In this document: positions 36,401 to 49,883 of the stretch, one piece after another
Position numbering within the stretch: position 1 is the first letter of the stretch
Layout of the letters: each line of letters begins with the position of its first letter
Source: Cordia subcordata
Lineage: Eukaryota; Streptophyta; Magnoliopsida; Boraginales; Cordiaceae
Assembly: GCA_028554755.1 (NCBI GenBank)
Contig: JAPTOF010000001.1
Span: 818,501 to 882,500, forward strand
Direction: 5' to 3'
Length of the DNA: 64,000 bases
Notes under the pieces: model-generated
What the model was told of the DNA's origin: nothing
The model's input: only the letters and a program-made list of their open reading frames with translations
The model's database searches: none
Position numbers and translations under genes: made by a program

Positions 36401-38979
36401 CTGCCTAGTAATTATAGCATGAACACACGAATTGTAAACAACGAAAATTTTTCTATCATAGGTTACGTTGCATGAAAAATGTATCATTGTTTTACACGCC
36501 AAAAGAGTATGTGGGATAATCTCAATGTGTTCTTTTTTTTTTTCCTGGATTATTTTGTTCCCCGTTCCGTATGCAATATTTATAATGACAAGCTTTTTTG
36601 CGTATGTAAGCAGCCGCCGTCTCAGTCCAGAGTGTTATCTTTGATCAATCAAAGCTGCTTATGTGTTTAATTTAGATGTAATAACATTGGAATTAACGAT
36701 GAAGAGATTATTACTCTTGTAGTGATACAAACCCTTTGTCTCCTTGCGAACAGGTTTCTCTAGCTCCCGGTTAGGTAACAAGGTCGGACCGATACCTTTG
36801 AGCAAATGGACAAAAAGCAAGCCGCCATAACACGTATTAATTAGGACTATTTCCCTTTGTAACACTACATACTAATAATAAAAAATTAACCTTATTTCAG
36901 TGGTGGAACTCGTATGCCGAAGTCAATGTATTTCAAGGGTTCAACGATCATCCGATGACTAGATATACATTAACTTAGGAGTGTATTAAGCAAATTAAAT
37001 TTTCAGAAAATATTGGCATTTTATTTTTTCAATTGCAATTTGCATGTGTATTTACACTAAAAAAAGCTATCTACGAAGAAGAAGAATATAGGATAAATTA
37101 CGAAATCTCATAGGAATTATGTAAATTAAAATTCAATCAATTAAGGTTGAAGATAATCGTGTTTACTTCATTAATTAATTTACTTAGGCACTAGCTATTG
37201 TACTTGGGAATATTCAGACAAGTGGATTCACAAGCATTTAGATAATTTAGAAAGAAAATTAAAAGCATCGGTTTAATTAGTAAATACTTTCGAACACATG
37301 CATTTTAGCTGTAGTAATTAATTAATAAGCTGCAAACTTTTGAGAAAAGGTTGGAACCCAGGTACAAGTTTCCCACCAAAGTGCCAATTAGTTATAGTAT
37401 ACCAACAAAAAATTCATCAGAAGTCTTCACATATATTGTTAGTACAAACAATACATATATTCTTTCAAATTTTATTCATTTGATCAATGTGAACATGTGC
37501 ATTAGCCAAAGATTCTATTGGAAAATAAGATTCAACAGCTGTCCATTGCTTGCAGAGAAAGCTGATTCCTTTGCGTTTCGTACTCTAACGTTCCTCTTTT
37601 AGTGAAGAATTATCCAAGCTTACCAATGAGTTGGAAATTTTGGATGGATCTTGTTCGTTCTGCTTTTTCCTTATCCCAGAATTATATTTACATGTGTTAT
37701 CCTCTCGTAAAAGTTAGATATTCTAATTATGGTATTGTTTTATACATGGATTGATTTTAAGACGAGTTCGAATAATATATTCATAAAACGAGATACACAC
37801 CGAGCTTGGAATTTCTTCTTTAAATGCTGAGCTACTTTACTCGACCTCAATGCTTATCATAAATGTCGGAATCCCATCTTTCCTATCGTAAATTGTGGAA
37901 GCATCTATACGTTAATATGTGATGAAGAAGCCTTGCTGGCGTCTATCATTTTCAGAAGAACCATATTTTTATCCGAATACAACATATATTATGGCTTAGA
38001 AAATAAGCAAAAAAGAAGTCTACAAGTGCCGTGTGCAAGCAGTAAAAGAGACGGAAATTTTGGAATAACTAGTAGATAAAATTGCATAAGATTCTTTCTT
38101 CACCAAGTATCTATACAAGACAAAAGTTCGCTTTTCGAACATGAAAATGATGTTTGTGATGATTATACTATGATTTATGAGTTTTTTTTTCTTTTCTTTT
38201 AATTTTTTGGCTAAGTCATCAGTTAGGTATATATTACATAAATTGACTTACTGAAGGTCTGCCCTCTGCATACGCACGACAATAAAAACGCCAATTTTGT
38301 CTAGATTCCGTGTGCTGCAATTTTTTTCAAATACTGGTTGTTCCAGAATGACTCTTTCTTTGTATATATCGATTGAAATAAACACTTAGCCTATTACAAA
38401 ACCACTAATAGATAACCACAATAGTCTTGAAGATTAATCTTACATAACCATATTATTCTATACTTTGTCCGAAAGCTAACAGAGTTTTATAAATGTATAA
38501 ATAAATAATTCGGGCTAGGTTAAATTCCAATAATATGTAATCATTATCATATGATTTAACTAGGTAAATTTAATTAAAGGGATTCGTAGGTTGCGTGATA
38601 GTTGATCTTACAAGATATATAGGTTATATGTCCTGAAAATTTAAAAACATTGGTGTTTGGAAAAACTCCAAAAACATTTTTATCATAAAAAATAATAGAA
38701 GTCATAATAACATGAACCTTATCCTCTCCTACCAAATGCTCTGTCTTAATAGATTCTCCTCGCTTTTTGTCTTTTGATATATGTTTGAACTCTAAACTTA
38801 TATCACATAGACATATATTGACTCCAGGGGAATAATATTTGGTCGAATATGTCATTTAACTTGTACGTTCTACCAGCTTCAAATACCGCTTGGTAAACGC
38901 AAAAAAGCCTGTCTGGAAAGACACTTTGTGTAAGGTCTCTTTGGGTTTCCGACAAGCTTTATATACAAATTCAGTATTA

Positions 38980-38998
38980 ATATAATATTATATTATAT

Positions 38999-39031
<33 letters not shown>

Positions 39032-39034
39032 ATT
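38980..39034. repeat. AT-rich simple repeat
   Basis: ATATT units pass into a pure AT tract. Confidence 0.85.
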
Positions 39035-39757
39035 CCAAGACATGCATGCATGCACGCATGAAAGATCCGAGAAATTACTAGATTAAAAAAAAGGAAAAAA
39101 GCAAGCTACACATGGGTCAAAACAAAGTCTAAACGTGTCGGCAAGTGCGCCGAGTGAGGCGTGGGTTGGGGGGGGTGGGTGAGCTGGAACCCGCCTGTAA
39201 CGTAACAAAGCTCACCAACACAAACTCTTTTAGCATTGTGAGTCTCACCCTCTCCCATTGCGCTTTATATTGCTATTGGCTCTGCTTTTCATAGGCCCAC
39301 CAGCTAGCAAATGAAGGCTCGAGCGTACAAAATTTGGGGGTTTGGTTTTTGAAGTCTTAGTCTCAAGGCGTTCCCAAGATGGTCTTGTTCTATTCTCATA
39401 GTCTCGTTTCATTTTGATCGAGGCAACAGGCTCTTAAAATCCACCTTTTGTCTTTAATTGGAGATTCCAGCTCACCTTCCCAGATGATAAAAACATCGCA
39501 AAAAGAAGAAAAAAAATATTAGTATCTTAGTTTTATCGATTAATGAAATAACACCCTTTTCTTTTTCTTAGCCAAATTATAATAAGCTAACACTCTTGCA
39601 GTACCGTTTGACCATTTCCACTAATGAAGGAGGAATTGTATAGGCCATACATGGATTCTTTAAGAAACATTTTGGTCCTTATTTTCAAGATTATGATGAT
39701 ACTTTTTCTTTTTTTTTCTTTTTTAAATATTAAATCTTATTGTGTATATATATAGAG

Positions 39758-40551
39758 TAAATTCTACAGAAATTCTTGTAGTTTATCAAAAGTGTGTGTT
39801 CACTCCTTGCGATTTAAAAATTAGCTACTTATCCTCCTGTGCTTTTCAAAAGTGAAGCACATTCGCTCATTTTTCTAACACTGTTAGTTTAGGCTAATGA
39901 AAATACAAAAAGACTAATTTACCCTTCAAACCCAGTGGCTAATGATGCATTTATGACAACTATAAAGGGGTATGACACACTTATGACAAATCACGGGGGA
40001 TAAGACGCTATTTACTCTATTTAATTGGAAACGTAGAGTAATTAATCAATAATTAAATAGTTAATTATTAATAATTAAATAATTGATTAATTAATTAATC
40101 AATCAAATAATTAAATTAATGGGACAATTGTTGTGCGATCATAATGACAGTGGAGGTTAACTTCTTTTCTTATTTTTTATTTCAGAAGACAAAAATATTT
40201 ATTTGTATTAACGAAATAAAATGTAAATATATTTATAGTATAATTGATTAAAATTTACATATTTTAAACTAAAGTCAAGGGTTTAAGTTTTTTCTCTTAC
40301 AAATATTTTCTCAAAACAAAAAAAGAAGAGCATTTTTTTTTTCACCAAAATCAAGTTTAATAGCAAAAGATCTAAGCTAAATCGCAGGTCTGGTGCGTGT
40401 ACAATACGCTCGGTTAAATCTAACGGAAAAAAGTGACGGAGGAGAGTAGTGTGCTTCACTTTTGAAAAGTATAGGGGAAAACTAGCTAATTTTTAAATCA
40501 CAGGAGGTAAACGTACACTTATGACAAATCACAGATATTTTGTAGAATTTA
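39758..40551. mobile_element. Foldback element with arms of about 140 bp
   Basis: A 794 bp element. The left arm contains TAAATTCTACA, GATTTAAAAATTAGCTA and CTTTTCAAAAGTGAAGCACA; the right arm carries their reverse complements in mirror order (TGTGCTTCACTTTTGAAAAG, TAGCTAATTTTTAAATC, TGTAGAATTTA). The middle is extremely AT-rich and self-complementary (ATTAATTATTAATAATTAAA). No convincing target duplication, because both flanks are AT repeats. A non-autonomous DNA transposon, perhaps Mutator-like; no coding capacity. Confidence 0.65.
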
Positions 40552-40554
40552 TCA

Positions 40555-40561
40555 ATATATC

Positions 40562-40592
<31 letters not shown>

Positions 40593-40597
40593 GTATA
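40555..40597. repeat. (AT)n(GTAT)n microsatellite
   Basis: An AT tract followed by GTAT units directly abuts the right end of the foldback element. Confidence 0.9.
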
Positions 40598-42297
40598 AGA
40601 GCACATCACGATATGCGTATAGTGTTGGATCTTCTGGAGTGATTCGCAGATGTCCTCCAATTGCAAATTAAAAATGCTCAGCCAACGCCTAATGTAAGGA
40701 GACACCCTAAGCTAGCTATATTCTTGACCTTAATTATGCCTGAAGTCAACAGCACTAGATAGTACACCGATCAAAACAAAAGAAATTCACTTCCTCAGTT
40801 GTCTTGCCTTTAGTATTTTTCTTAATTTTCGAGTCAAACTCTTGCCTCTAGTAGTTGACCATATTATATAAAATATGGCTTAAAAATTTATTACCAAATT
40901 TTATCTTGGACTCTACCATCGAAATTAGTGCTATGGGAATCTTTAACCTAAAAGCTAATGCGTGCAAGAGGAAGTGCACAAATATTACTAACATTCAAAA
41001 TCTGTGCAAGTGGCAAAAGCTATTGACTTAAGAACAAGTAAATATATATGTCGAAGAAATTGGTAGGAAGGTTTTATTAGGAAGAAAGTTATGGAAGTAT
41101 CTCCTCAACGAGAATGTGTAGCACTATTAAATTTGTATAGTCAATTATATTGCACTTAATAGAATCAGATTTGATTTAATTTAGAAATGATGTTCTGTGA
41201 AGATGATTTTACTAATTCCTAAGGAAAAATAAAGGTCTCATCATGTGCAAACAAGGCGTTCAAATTTTCTCTTTTTCCTCATTAATCACACTTTAATCGT
41301 ACTTGAAGTCTAGGACTTCTTTCATGCGTAAAGGAAATTACTACTTGGTCATCATACCTCTAAAGGATATGGGAATTTTTAGAGTCAGTAATATTAGAAA
41401 ATTTTGAATTTTTGAGGAGTTTAAATTTGAAAGGATGGTACAAGTGTGACTCCGTTTGGGAGGATATGGTTTTTATAGTTGAGAGTGAAATTATGCCATA
41501 TGAAGGTGATCTTTTCATAGTTGAAAGTTTGTACAATTTTTAATATCAGCACCTTCTCCAAGGGAATGTTTTAAAATACAACTTCTTGCTTTCCAAGCGA
41601 CGAAGTTAGATTGCTTAAATAGCTTGGAAATCTTTGATGTTGAAATCTTGTGATATGTTCAAGAAAGGGGAGCTACAACTAAAGTCAATTTCAATGTGGA
41701 TTTATTAAGATATTTCAAAGTCCATTACTCCACTAAAATAATGCCAAATAAGCTAGATGCTTCCTTATAAGTTTCAACCCTACCAAAGAAACACCAAGCG
41801 AGGGGGAAAAAAATCAAAGGGGCAAAGAAAATATCAAATCAAATAAGTCAAACAATAGAACAAATGCTTTAAGAAAATAGATATATGTACAAACAATGCC
41901 GTATAAAATAAATTTCTTTCCCCTGCCTAATCTTCTACTCCATCATCTTCCAGCCAGCATCCAATAAATGGATAGCCACAAGTCTCCCACCAACACTACG
42001 TACTTTTCCATTTCTTTCAAATTCAAATCCTTTCCTTGCTAGTTGCTACATATAAATTTCTTTGGTGGGGAGGTGGCCCCCATTTCATCCACCTTCTATG
42101 TATGTCTCTACCTATTCAACCAACCACACCCAACTATACCAACTACTATGACCAAATCCCTTGGTCGCTAATATTTTTCCGTATGTACAATAAAATGATG
42201 AGAATAATTCGAATAATCTATATCCTCCCGTGCTAATACGGGCGGTGTCGGACAAGTTCACCCCTAACAAATTGGCTTTGGTGCATTCTTTTTGTCC

Positions 42298-43901
42298 TTA
42301 AGAACATGACTTGATCAATCCCAAGTAGAATAGATTCCTCCTCACTAGGCTACCAAGTGATAACAACATGGCCCCACCGACGCCAACCGGGGGCTCCTCA
42401 TCCCTCTCCGCCTTTTGATGATAGATGGAAGGCAACTCCTTCACTTTCAAGTCAGCGGTACCAATTTTTTGTCGAACAGCCTCGATGACCTTTGAATCAG
42501 CTGGATTCCCAGAAGCATCTGTTACATAGAATACATTTAGAGCCGTATCTTTTGCTGTGGATATCTCAGCCCTTGTCACATTTAGCCCATTTTCTCGGAA
42601 GGTTCGTGTTACGCCCGCTAACAGGCCCTGCCTATCAGATGTGCACAGCTCTAACCTTACACCCTGCAACACGAAAGAGAAAGAGAATAGAGTTTGTCAG
42701 ACTCAAATATAAGTTAAAAAAGCACAACATAGAGGAATTGATCCCCGATTCGTTTCACATTGTGCTAAATAACTTGTTAATACCACAGATGCTCTTCTTT
42801 CAATCGCAGCTCGTAGGCATAGAATCACGCGTTGCTTTTCGGCTTCCGAACTAATCGGAGTGCCGTCTGTGTGCTTCATGAAAAATTCCTGGAATGGAAT
42901 TGGAACAGGGTTTAGCAACTTGTTTCCAATAAAATTGTAAGGCTTTGAATCAAAACCGAGGAATCTACGAGGATTAAGAAGCGTGTACCAAGTTTGCGCT
43001 ATCAGCTGACGTGTTAATAGTAGCATGGAACACGACATATTGCATATCCGTCAATGTGCAAACAACATCAAAGAGAAGCTTCGTTCTATCCTTGCACTGA
43101 ATATTTACAACAGAGTAGCCCCTGTCCGTACAGCTCTGAACCGAGACAACGGGTGAGTCGCAACAGGTTGTGATTATGGGCTTCCTCTCATAATCACGGT
43201 CTGCAAACATCATCTGGTGAAGCCTTCTCTCAGTATGAGTACCAACCATGGACACCGACGTCTTGGCACTCCTAATGTCATTATCACCCTTAAGCAGATT
43301 CCTTAAACGAGCTTCGATTCTGTCGATTTTCTGGGAGTCCTCGATCAGTGACCCGGAGTTGTAATCCTTAACGTAAATGAGGGACGCAATACGACCGTTG
43401 TGCGTCCACACTTTAGCTTCTACCACATCGCATTGCAACTCAGCTAGTACTGCAAAAACCTCGGATAAAAGACCAATTCGATCCGTTCCTGTCAACTCTA
43501 GTGCTGTCAAGCCTTCAATTCGCTTTGATCTCACGTAATGAATTGTTCCAAGTGACTGTTCAATTCACAAAAAAATACCTCAAATTATTAACCCACAAGT
43601 AAATTTATTAAACATAGGGCTAAATTTAAGTATCCATTAGCTGATTAAGGTATTAGCAAAACAAAGTGTTTTTTTTTTAATAAAAAAAATAAAAAATTTA
43701 ACTTTACTGCTACCTAAATAATGGTACTAATTAATATACCTGTTCAATGTAATTGATGACGCTTTCGTCGGTTAATTTGTTCCCGTTCAAATCAGTCACA
43801 TGGAAAACTGCAGAACAAATGAAGAAAATGAAAACGTCATAAATTAGTTAAGATTCTACAACAATTAAATCATTCAGTAATGAACTATTAACTTAAAACA
43901 T

Positions 43902-43939
<38 letters not shown>

Positions 43940-44904
43940 TAACATGCGCAAAAAAGGCGTGGCGCACGTTAGAGAAAAGGCAGCGGAAATTGCGCATACC
44001 GTCCATGAACCACCGACCATCGGATGAAATGTAGGCTTTCTTAATCGAAAGGTTGAGATCCGTCAACACTTGCACCGCTTCCAGAAGTATTCCATGCTTT
44101 CTCGCGCTATCAATCTAAAAATAAATTAAAAAAATTCAAATATGCTGTATTTTAGAGTCAAAAAATTGTGAGAATATGTGTGCGATGTGATGAAATTGTA
44201 TATGTGAACACTGACCATCACGCGGGTCGCATTCGCACAGCCAGCATTGTCGATCATCACCCTGCGACAGCGTGACCAGAAACGTCAGCAAAAAATACAA
44301 TTTTTTTTCTTCCATTTTTTTTTTTTAACTTTTTGGAGAAATATTTTCCCGAGAAATCAGGCGAAACTTGGAAAATAATCGAATTTAGGTAGGAAAATAA
44401 AGAACAATTGGAGGGAAAAAAAATAAGAAACTTTCCATGAAAGTAGTGAAGCACAATTAGAAAAGGAATTTTTTTTAATTAAAAGAAATAACAGAATCCA
44501 CTAAAAGAAGTTAAGAAATACAAGGAAACCCAAAGCAGGAAAGCAAATCGAAGCTAATTCTTAAACATACCCCAAGGAAACAAAAGGGGCTAAAGAAGAA
44601 AAAGAAATTCAGAAAATTTTTCAAAATTCGAAAATTTTTATAATTTCTTTTTATGTAACTGTTAAGAGTAGCAGACGAACAGAGTATGATGAGAGCCTAT
44701 ATTTCCAGAAGAAAACAAAGAGAAATCGCCAAAAGAAAGGAAAAGGAACGAAAAACTTTGAAGTGATGCTATGAGAAAAAAACTCCAAAAAAAAAAAGAA
44801 AGCAAAAAATAAAAAGCAGTGACCAAAGAGAGCATATTTCACCTAGGTGTACTCATTCGAAAGACAAGCTTTTCATATTCATCCAAAACTGCAGGCCACT
44901 CCAT
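42298..44904 (-). CDS. ACT domain repeat protein (ACR7/ACR8-like)
   Basis: Plant ACR proteins carry four ACT domains, which usually bind small ligands such as amino acids; the ligand of this group is not established. Seven exons on the minus strand (44843-44904, 44216-44261, 44000-44114, 43740-43807, 42989-43555, 42784-42888, 42298-42663) give 442 aa with perfect phase agreement; Arabidopsis ACR8 is about the same length. The start [14 protein letters not shown] is typical. ACT1 covers about residues 23-100 ([20 protein letters not shown]), ACT2 begins near 114 ([19 protein letters not shown]), ACT3 near 244 ([19 protein letters not shown]) and ACT4 near 322 ([20 protein letters not shown]). 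The tail [16 protein letters not shown] is hydrophobic. Arabidopsis ACR8 (At1g12420) is next to CLPR2 and ACR7 (At4g22780) is between AHL and MATE genes; both contexts occur here. Confidence 0.95.
43904..43935. repeat. (AT)n microsatellite in an ACR intron
   Basis: Uninterrupted AT dinucleotides between exons 3 and 4 of the ACR gene. Confidence 0.9.
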
Positions 44905-45220
44905 ATTTTTTCTTGCTTGTTTTTCTTCTTCAGTTGAAAATTGCAGCTTCGAAACGAAAAAACTTGTTCAGAGATACAGAAATATTTTCCAATGCTTCAG
45001 TTGAGCCTTCTTTTTCTTCTTTCAAGCATCGAAAGCTTCCGTCTTTATCGCCATGAACAGAGGATCCCCTCGTATGACCTTTTCCTCGTATTGTTTTTCC
45101 TTCTTGTATTTCACTTGCTACACTATGTTATCTACTTTCTCTCTCTAAACCGCGTTTTCGTACCACCGGGTTTCTCTGTCTAGCGCAAAAACGCATGCCT
45201 TGTTGTTCTCTTTGTTACTC

Positions 45221-45232
45221 ACTATTTATATA
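45221..45232 (-). promoter_or_regulatory. TATA box of the ACR gene
   Basis: The minus strand reads TATATATAAATAG. A start near 45190 would give a leader of about 290 nt, which would contain two short upstream frames (45022-45054 and 44997-45029). The adjacent AT repeat makes the exact box uncertain. Confidence 0.45.
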
Positions 45233-45716
45233 TATATATATATAATTCAACATTAATTGCTTTTTAATATTCTTCACAATTACCTGCCCGCCCTGACCGG
45301 CACTGACCTAAAATCTGTCCGAGTCAACTAACTGTCCTGCCACGTGTTTATGGGCTATTAAAGCTGGAGCGGGGTCAGGCGGTGCAACTATGCCAGCTTG
45401 GACGCCACGTAGGAGCAGGAAGAATTGTGCTTTGCGTGCGATCGACTCAATGAAAAAGTGAAGAGGGATGCTATTGGTTTATTTGCATTGCGTAGAGAGG
45501 GTTGAACCACGTGGCACTATGCGACGGTTAATTTTGGTGTACTTCAAAGTTATATCAGAAAATGACCATACAAAAAAAAAAAGGAAAATAAAAAAAGAGG
45601 AAAAAAAGCAACATTTTAAGAAGTTTTCTAAGCATGAGCCTTGACTTTCAATTTCGGAAAAGGGAAACCATCGATGATACAACATTTGGCTTCCTAAGGC
45701 CTGTACCTACCATTTA

Positions 45717-46456
45717 GTGCATGTTTGCTGACAATTTTTTAAATAATTTTTAGCATTTTTATTAGTGGAAACATTATTTTTTAAAATTATTGCTATTCAA
45801 TTAATTAATTTTTCAAATAACTTTTACTGTTTCAATTAGTATTTTTTAAAATTTTAATTTTTCAGATAATTTTTAGTTTTTCGTATTTTTTTGATAATTT
45901 AAATTTCTACCCTTTCTTCAATCTCTTTATATTTTTACCTTTCCTTTAACAAATATAAATGAAAAATAATATAAAAATAAATTTCAAAATCTATATAATC
46001 AACATTACTAAAAAATATAAGTTTTATTAGTACTTTTTTAACAAAATAATTTTAAATTTATTAAAAATAATTTTTTATGATATTGATACAAATATGTTTA
46101 TCAAAAAATAAGTTATATTTTAATATTAAAATATGCTTATGAAAAATAAATATCTAATTATGAAATATATTATTTTATTCCTATAATAATAATAATAACA
46201 ACGACGACGACGACAACAACAACAAGGTATCAATGTCCTTTTACATTATTTTAACTTCATCAGCTAATTTTACCAATAACGACAACAACAGCAAGGTATC
46301 AATGTCTTTTTACATTATTTTACCTTTATCAGCTAATTTAACAGTTAATTTTACTAAATATATTTTATTCAATCAGTTAGTTAAATAACTATCAGCTATC
46401 AGATAAAATGCAACAGCTATTAGTAACTCTAACAATTATATTTGCTAAACAAACCC
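45717..46456. mobile_element. Large Harbinger-like MITE
   Basis: A 740 bp AT-rich element flanked by TTA at 45714-45716 and 46457-46459. Ends are GTGCATGTTTGCTGACA and, reversed, GGGTTTGTTTAGCAAAT. Inside are an (AAT)n(ACG)n(ACA)n tract at 46184-46226 and a direct duplication of about 66 bp (AAGGTATCAATGTC...CAGCTAATTT, at about 46225 and 46291). No coding capacity. Confidence 0.55.
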
Positions 46457-47844
46457 TTAGCTCTGATAGATAAATTGTTATGGATTCAAAGAGTGTCTTA
46501 GAAAAGAGAGTGTGCATGTGTAAATATATACTTCAATATTTGCCTCAATCCTCAAGTTTTATTAGGGCTTTTTTTTTCCCCCGAAAATTATTAACGATCA
46601 GGATCATTATAAAGCTCTAAGTTACACTTACGATCATGATCTAGGGTTCTAGGGGGTTTTGTTCAATATCTTTAAGAATGTAGCTGTATATTATAAGTCG
46701 AGATAATATTCTCGGAAGAAAATCGTCATTACATGTTCTGAGGTAAAGTATTGAGATGCCCAAACCTACAATTAACCATATGTTCATGTGTCTGTCTATC
46801 TAATAATATTCTTTTTATTAAGGATTTGACATGCACTATTCTGTCATTAGAAATCTTTTTCTTACAAGAAGACACGTTTCCCCCTCGAATTTTGCGAACG
46901 CGAACTTTTTCCCACACATCGTCACCTACAAACAAAGGAATAAAAAAGGACCAATAGGGCTTATTAACGTACGTCGTAGATTTGGACTCGCGACACTAAT
47001 TATCAGATATGTGATGAAATATCAAGTAATTGTGGGGGTTGATATTTGGTGGGTAGTTGATGTAGCTTGTGAATTAAGGTGAGATCTGCCGACCGATATT
47101 ATGACTTCCACACGTGACAACATACCGCTTGTGTCGGCTTATCTATTGTCTATGTTTATGGCCGCATTTCTTTTTTTCTTTTTTTTTTCCTCTCTGTTTA
47201 TCACAATAATTATAATATTTAAGTGCTTAATCGGATATACCGATCAATATTATATTGTCTATTAGTTTAGGATCTGTTATTTTGTGAGATATATGATTGG
47301 GAAAATGGATGAAGTTCAATTTACTGTGCGATGTAAATATCATAATTTGTGAGATCATATTACTTGTTGAAATATCTTATTTCTTTTACATGAAAAATTA
47401 TAAATTTTAAAATGACCCTGTAAGATTTTGAAATATTATTACTGATAGAGGATAAGGAAACATTTCCTAGTAACCATTTTTAATTCAAATTATATTTGTT
47501 ATAATTGTTCCGTGTATTATAGTAACTATGTGTAGCATAGATATGTCGTATAAATACCCATCCGAGTGTAACATTGTTTTTTTTAGAAAAATGTCAATAG
47601 AGAAACACTTTCCTCTATATTATTTCAATTATAGTACTAAAGATAAAACTCCATGAGTCTTAATATTGCATTCCAGTTGGGGTTCAAATATAGTGAGGTG
47701 CATTTGTTTTCCTTGTCTCGTCCATTTGTTTCATCTCAATGTCAATTTGTACCTCTTGGTTTCCAATTCTCGCTTTCAAATTGTCGCACGTGAAGGAAAT
47801 TGTCAATTTTTGTTAGTCTTGAACTTGAGATTGGATAACATGTT

Positions 47845-47965
47845 AGAGCTATTAACTCAATTAAAAGTTTAAATTTGTAGAGAAAATATTGTTAATATAA
47901 TAAATAAATAAATAAATAAATATATTTTCTACAAATTTATACTTTAAATGAGTTGGTAACTTTAA
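47845..47965. repeat. Inverted repeat around an (AATA)n core
   Basis: The left arm (CTATTAACTCAATTAAAAG, AAATTTGTAGAGAAAATAT) pairs with the right arm (ATATTTTCTACAAATTT, CTTTAAATGAGTTGGTAAC). The loop is an AATA simple repeat. It resembles sequences beside the CACTA element near 53.3 and 54.4 kb (TTTAAA.CTTGTAGAGAAGATATT), suggesting one dispersed repeat family. Confidence 0.6.
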
Positions 47966-49883
47966 TATGATAAATGAGATCTTAAAAACCAAATGACCAC
48001 ATAAGTAAATTAATATCCTTTTAAATAAGATAGTAACTATAATAAATATTAGTATATTTATTTATTATATCAATACATATCAAATCTCAAAACATAAAGG
48101 CTTAGCTTTAAAAAGTATCATAGTGAGTAGTCAAATATATGACCCTGCCCTTCGGTTAAGATGAGATTACCCTTGTAAAGTCGTAAATCCGGAAATCAAT
48201 AATAAAAAAATGAAGTACTCGTAGCGAAAGAGATGGATAAATAATTGGGAAACAGCTGCATGAAAGTTGTACCTAAACTCCCACGGGCCACGACGGATTT
48301 TCTTATCTTGTACATCACAACCATGAACCACGCTGTCCTCTTAAAAAGAAAAAAAGAAAATTGAAAATCTTATCTCCTTTTTTTTTTTTAATAGAAAGAA
48401 AACCTAGTTTGTAGAGTTGAACTACCGGATATTTAGCAGAGTTCAATTATCAATTGGTAAACTCTAAATAGAAAAATAAGTTTTATAACCCAACCAACAA
48501 ATAAGTTATAATGTTCAACTAAATTATGAGATTCATGAATATCGTTCGACCCCAATTTTGAGTGCACGATTATAGTTGGGGGACAATTGAAAATATTATC
48601 CTTCTCTCTAGATAATAAAGACCAAATTCATTACGCTGACAAAAGTCACGTGATGCAACGAACGGTTTGGCCATGTAAGCCACTGTACGATGCATGCCCC
48701 CAAAGTGGTGGTGCTGTTTCTTAAATTAGTAATGGCACACAACTACGCAACTATGCAAGCATAACTTGGGGGAGTAGACAGACACACACTAGTCGTGGAA
48801 AGCACGCTTTATCGCACTCACTGTTAGTGGTTGTGTTACAAAATGCGGTTTAAAGAATAAACACTGAAAGCCTTAAATAATGTGGTGTAAGTTGTAACAT
48901 TGACACGAAAAGGCACGAGTCACCATTGTCACCAAACACGCCCAAAACATGGGTGATGGGTCCCTCTTGTCCTCGCAATCACGTGCCTGACCCTCAGAAA
49001 GCACGTTCTCTGGTTGGCCAACCATGTTAATTTTTTTTTTTTTTTTTAAAATCCAGCGCATAAAAAACATTATTGTAAATTTTTTGTGTCAAAAAGGATT
49101 TTGTAGATCTTTGACTAATTTAGAATCTGATCTTGATCACTAATTAAAGCACGTAAACCTGACTGAAACAGTAGTACATGGACAATCTTCAGTCTTTAGA
49201 AAGTCATGCGAGAACGTTGCCATGCATATCATAATTTTAATTACTTATTCATTTCTAATATGTTCATTTAATTGACGCACACATATATATATTGAAATTA
49301 ATCGATAATTTAACTAAATAGACATACATATAAGAAACATTAGAAATGACCTAGATAAATCTTGCATAATGAAGTTTCATAGAATAACAAATGTACCGAC
49401 GGACAATGGATGATGCCAATCTTTACACGAGCTATAGAATAATTTACCCTTTTCTAAAAATAGTTTGATTATGTTATACTCATACAGTAGAGTGAATCGA
49501 ACTTAAAATTGAAATATCGTTTACTAATGTGCTTAAATATGACCCTTAGAGGCAGCTAGAGACAGCATCAAGAATACGTTTAAAACGAAGGTGGGCGCAG
49601 ACAATACCAATAATATGCGAGTGATTTCCGCTTTGTTAATATTATATATAGGGTTCATAGATCTTATAATAGAACTTGGTCATGATCATATTATATATAT
49701 ATATTTATATATATCACAGCAAGATATTAGCCATAACTCTCCACGATTTTGCCACGTCTTAAACGATCTAAATTACATCCAAAGATGTCAAGACGTGCAC
49801 TGCAGTAACTAATTAAGAACCTTGGGCTATGGCCGTTAAGAGACAACAGTTAGGACAGTTGACTTCAGTTGTGGTTCGTGGTG

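Larger units (their letters stand above)
30777..42297. other. 11.5 kb gene-empty interval between AHL and ACR
   Basis: The first 700 bp hold the AHL promoter and leader, with long CT/T tracts near 31075-31105. Beyond that are many poly-A/T runs, a MITE (33241-33465), a 44 bp tandem duplication (32923), an ATT run (35441-35462), an AT tract near 39000 and a foldback element (39758-40551). A GC-richer patch at about 39120-39320 has a G-run (GGGTTGGGGGGGGTGGG) and could be a relic promoter, but no frame follows it. No gene is supported. Confidence 0.6.
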
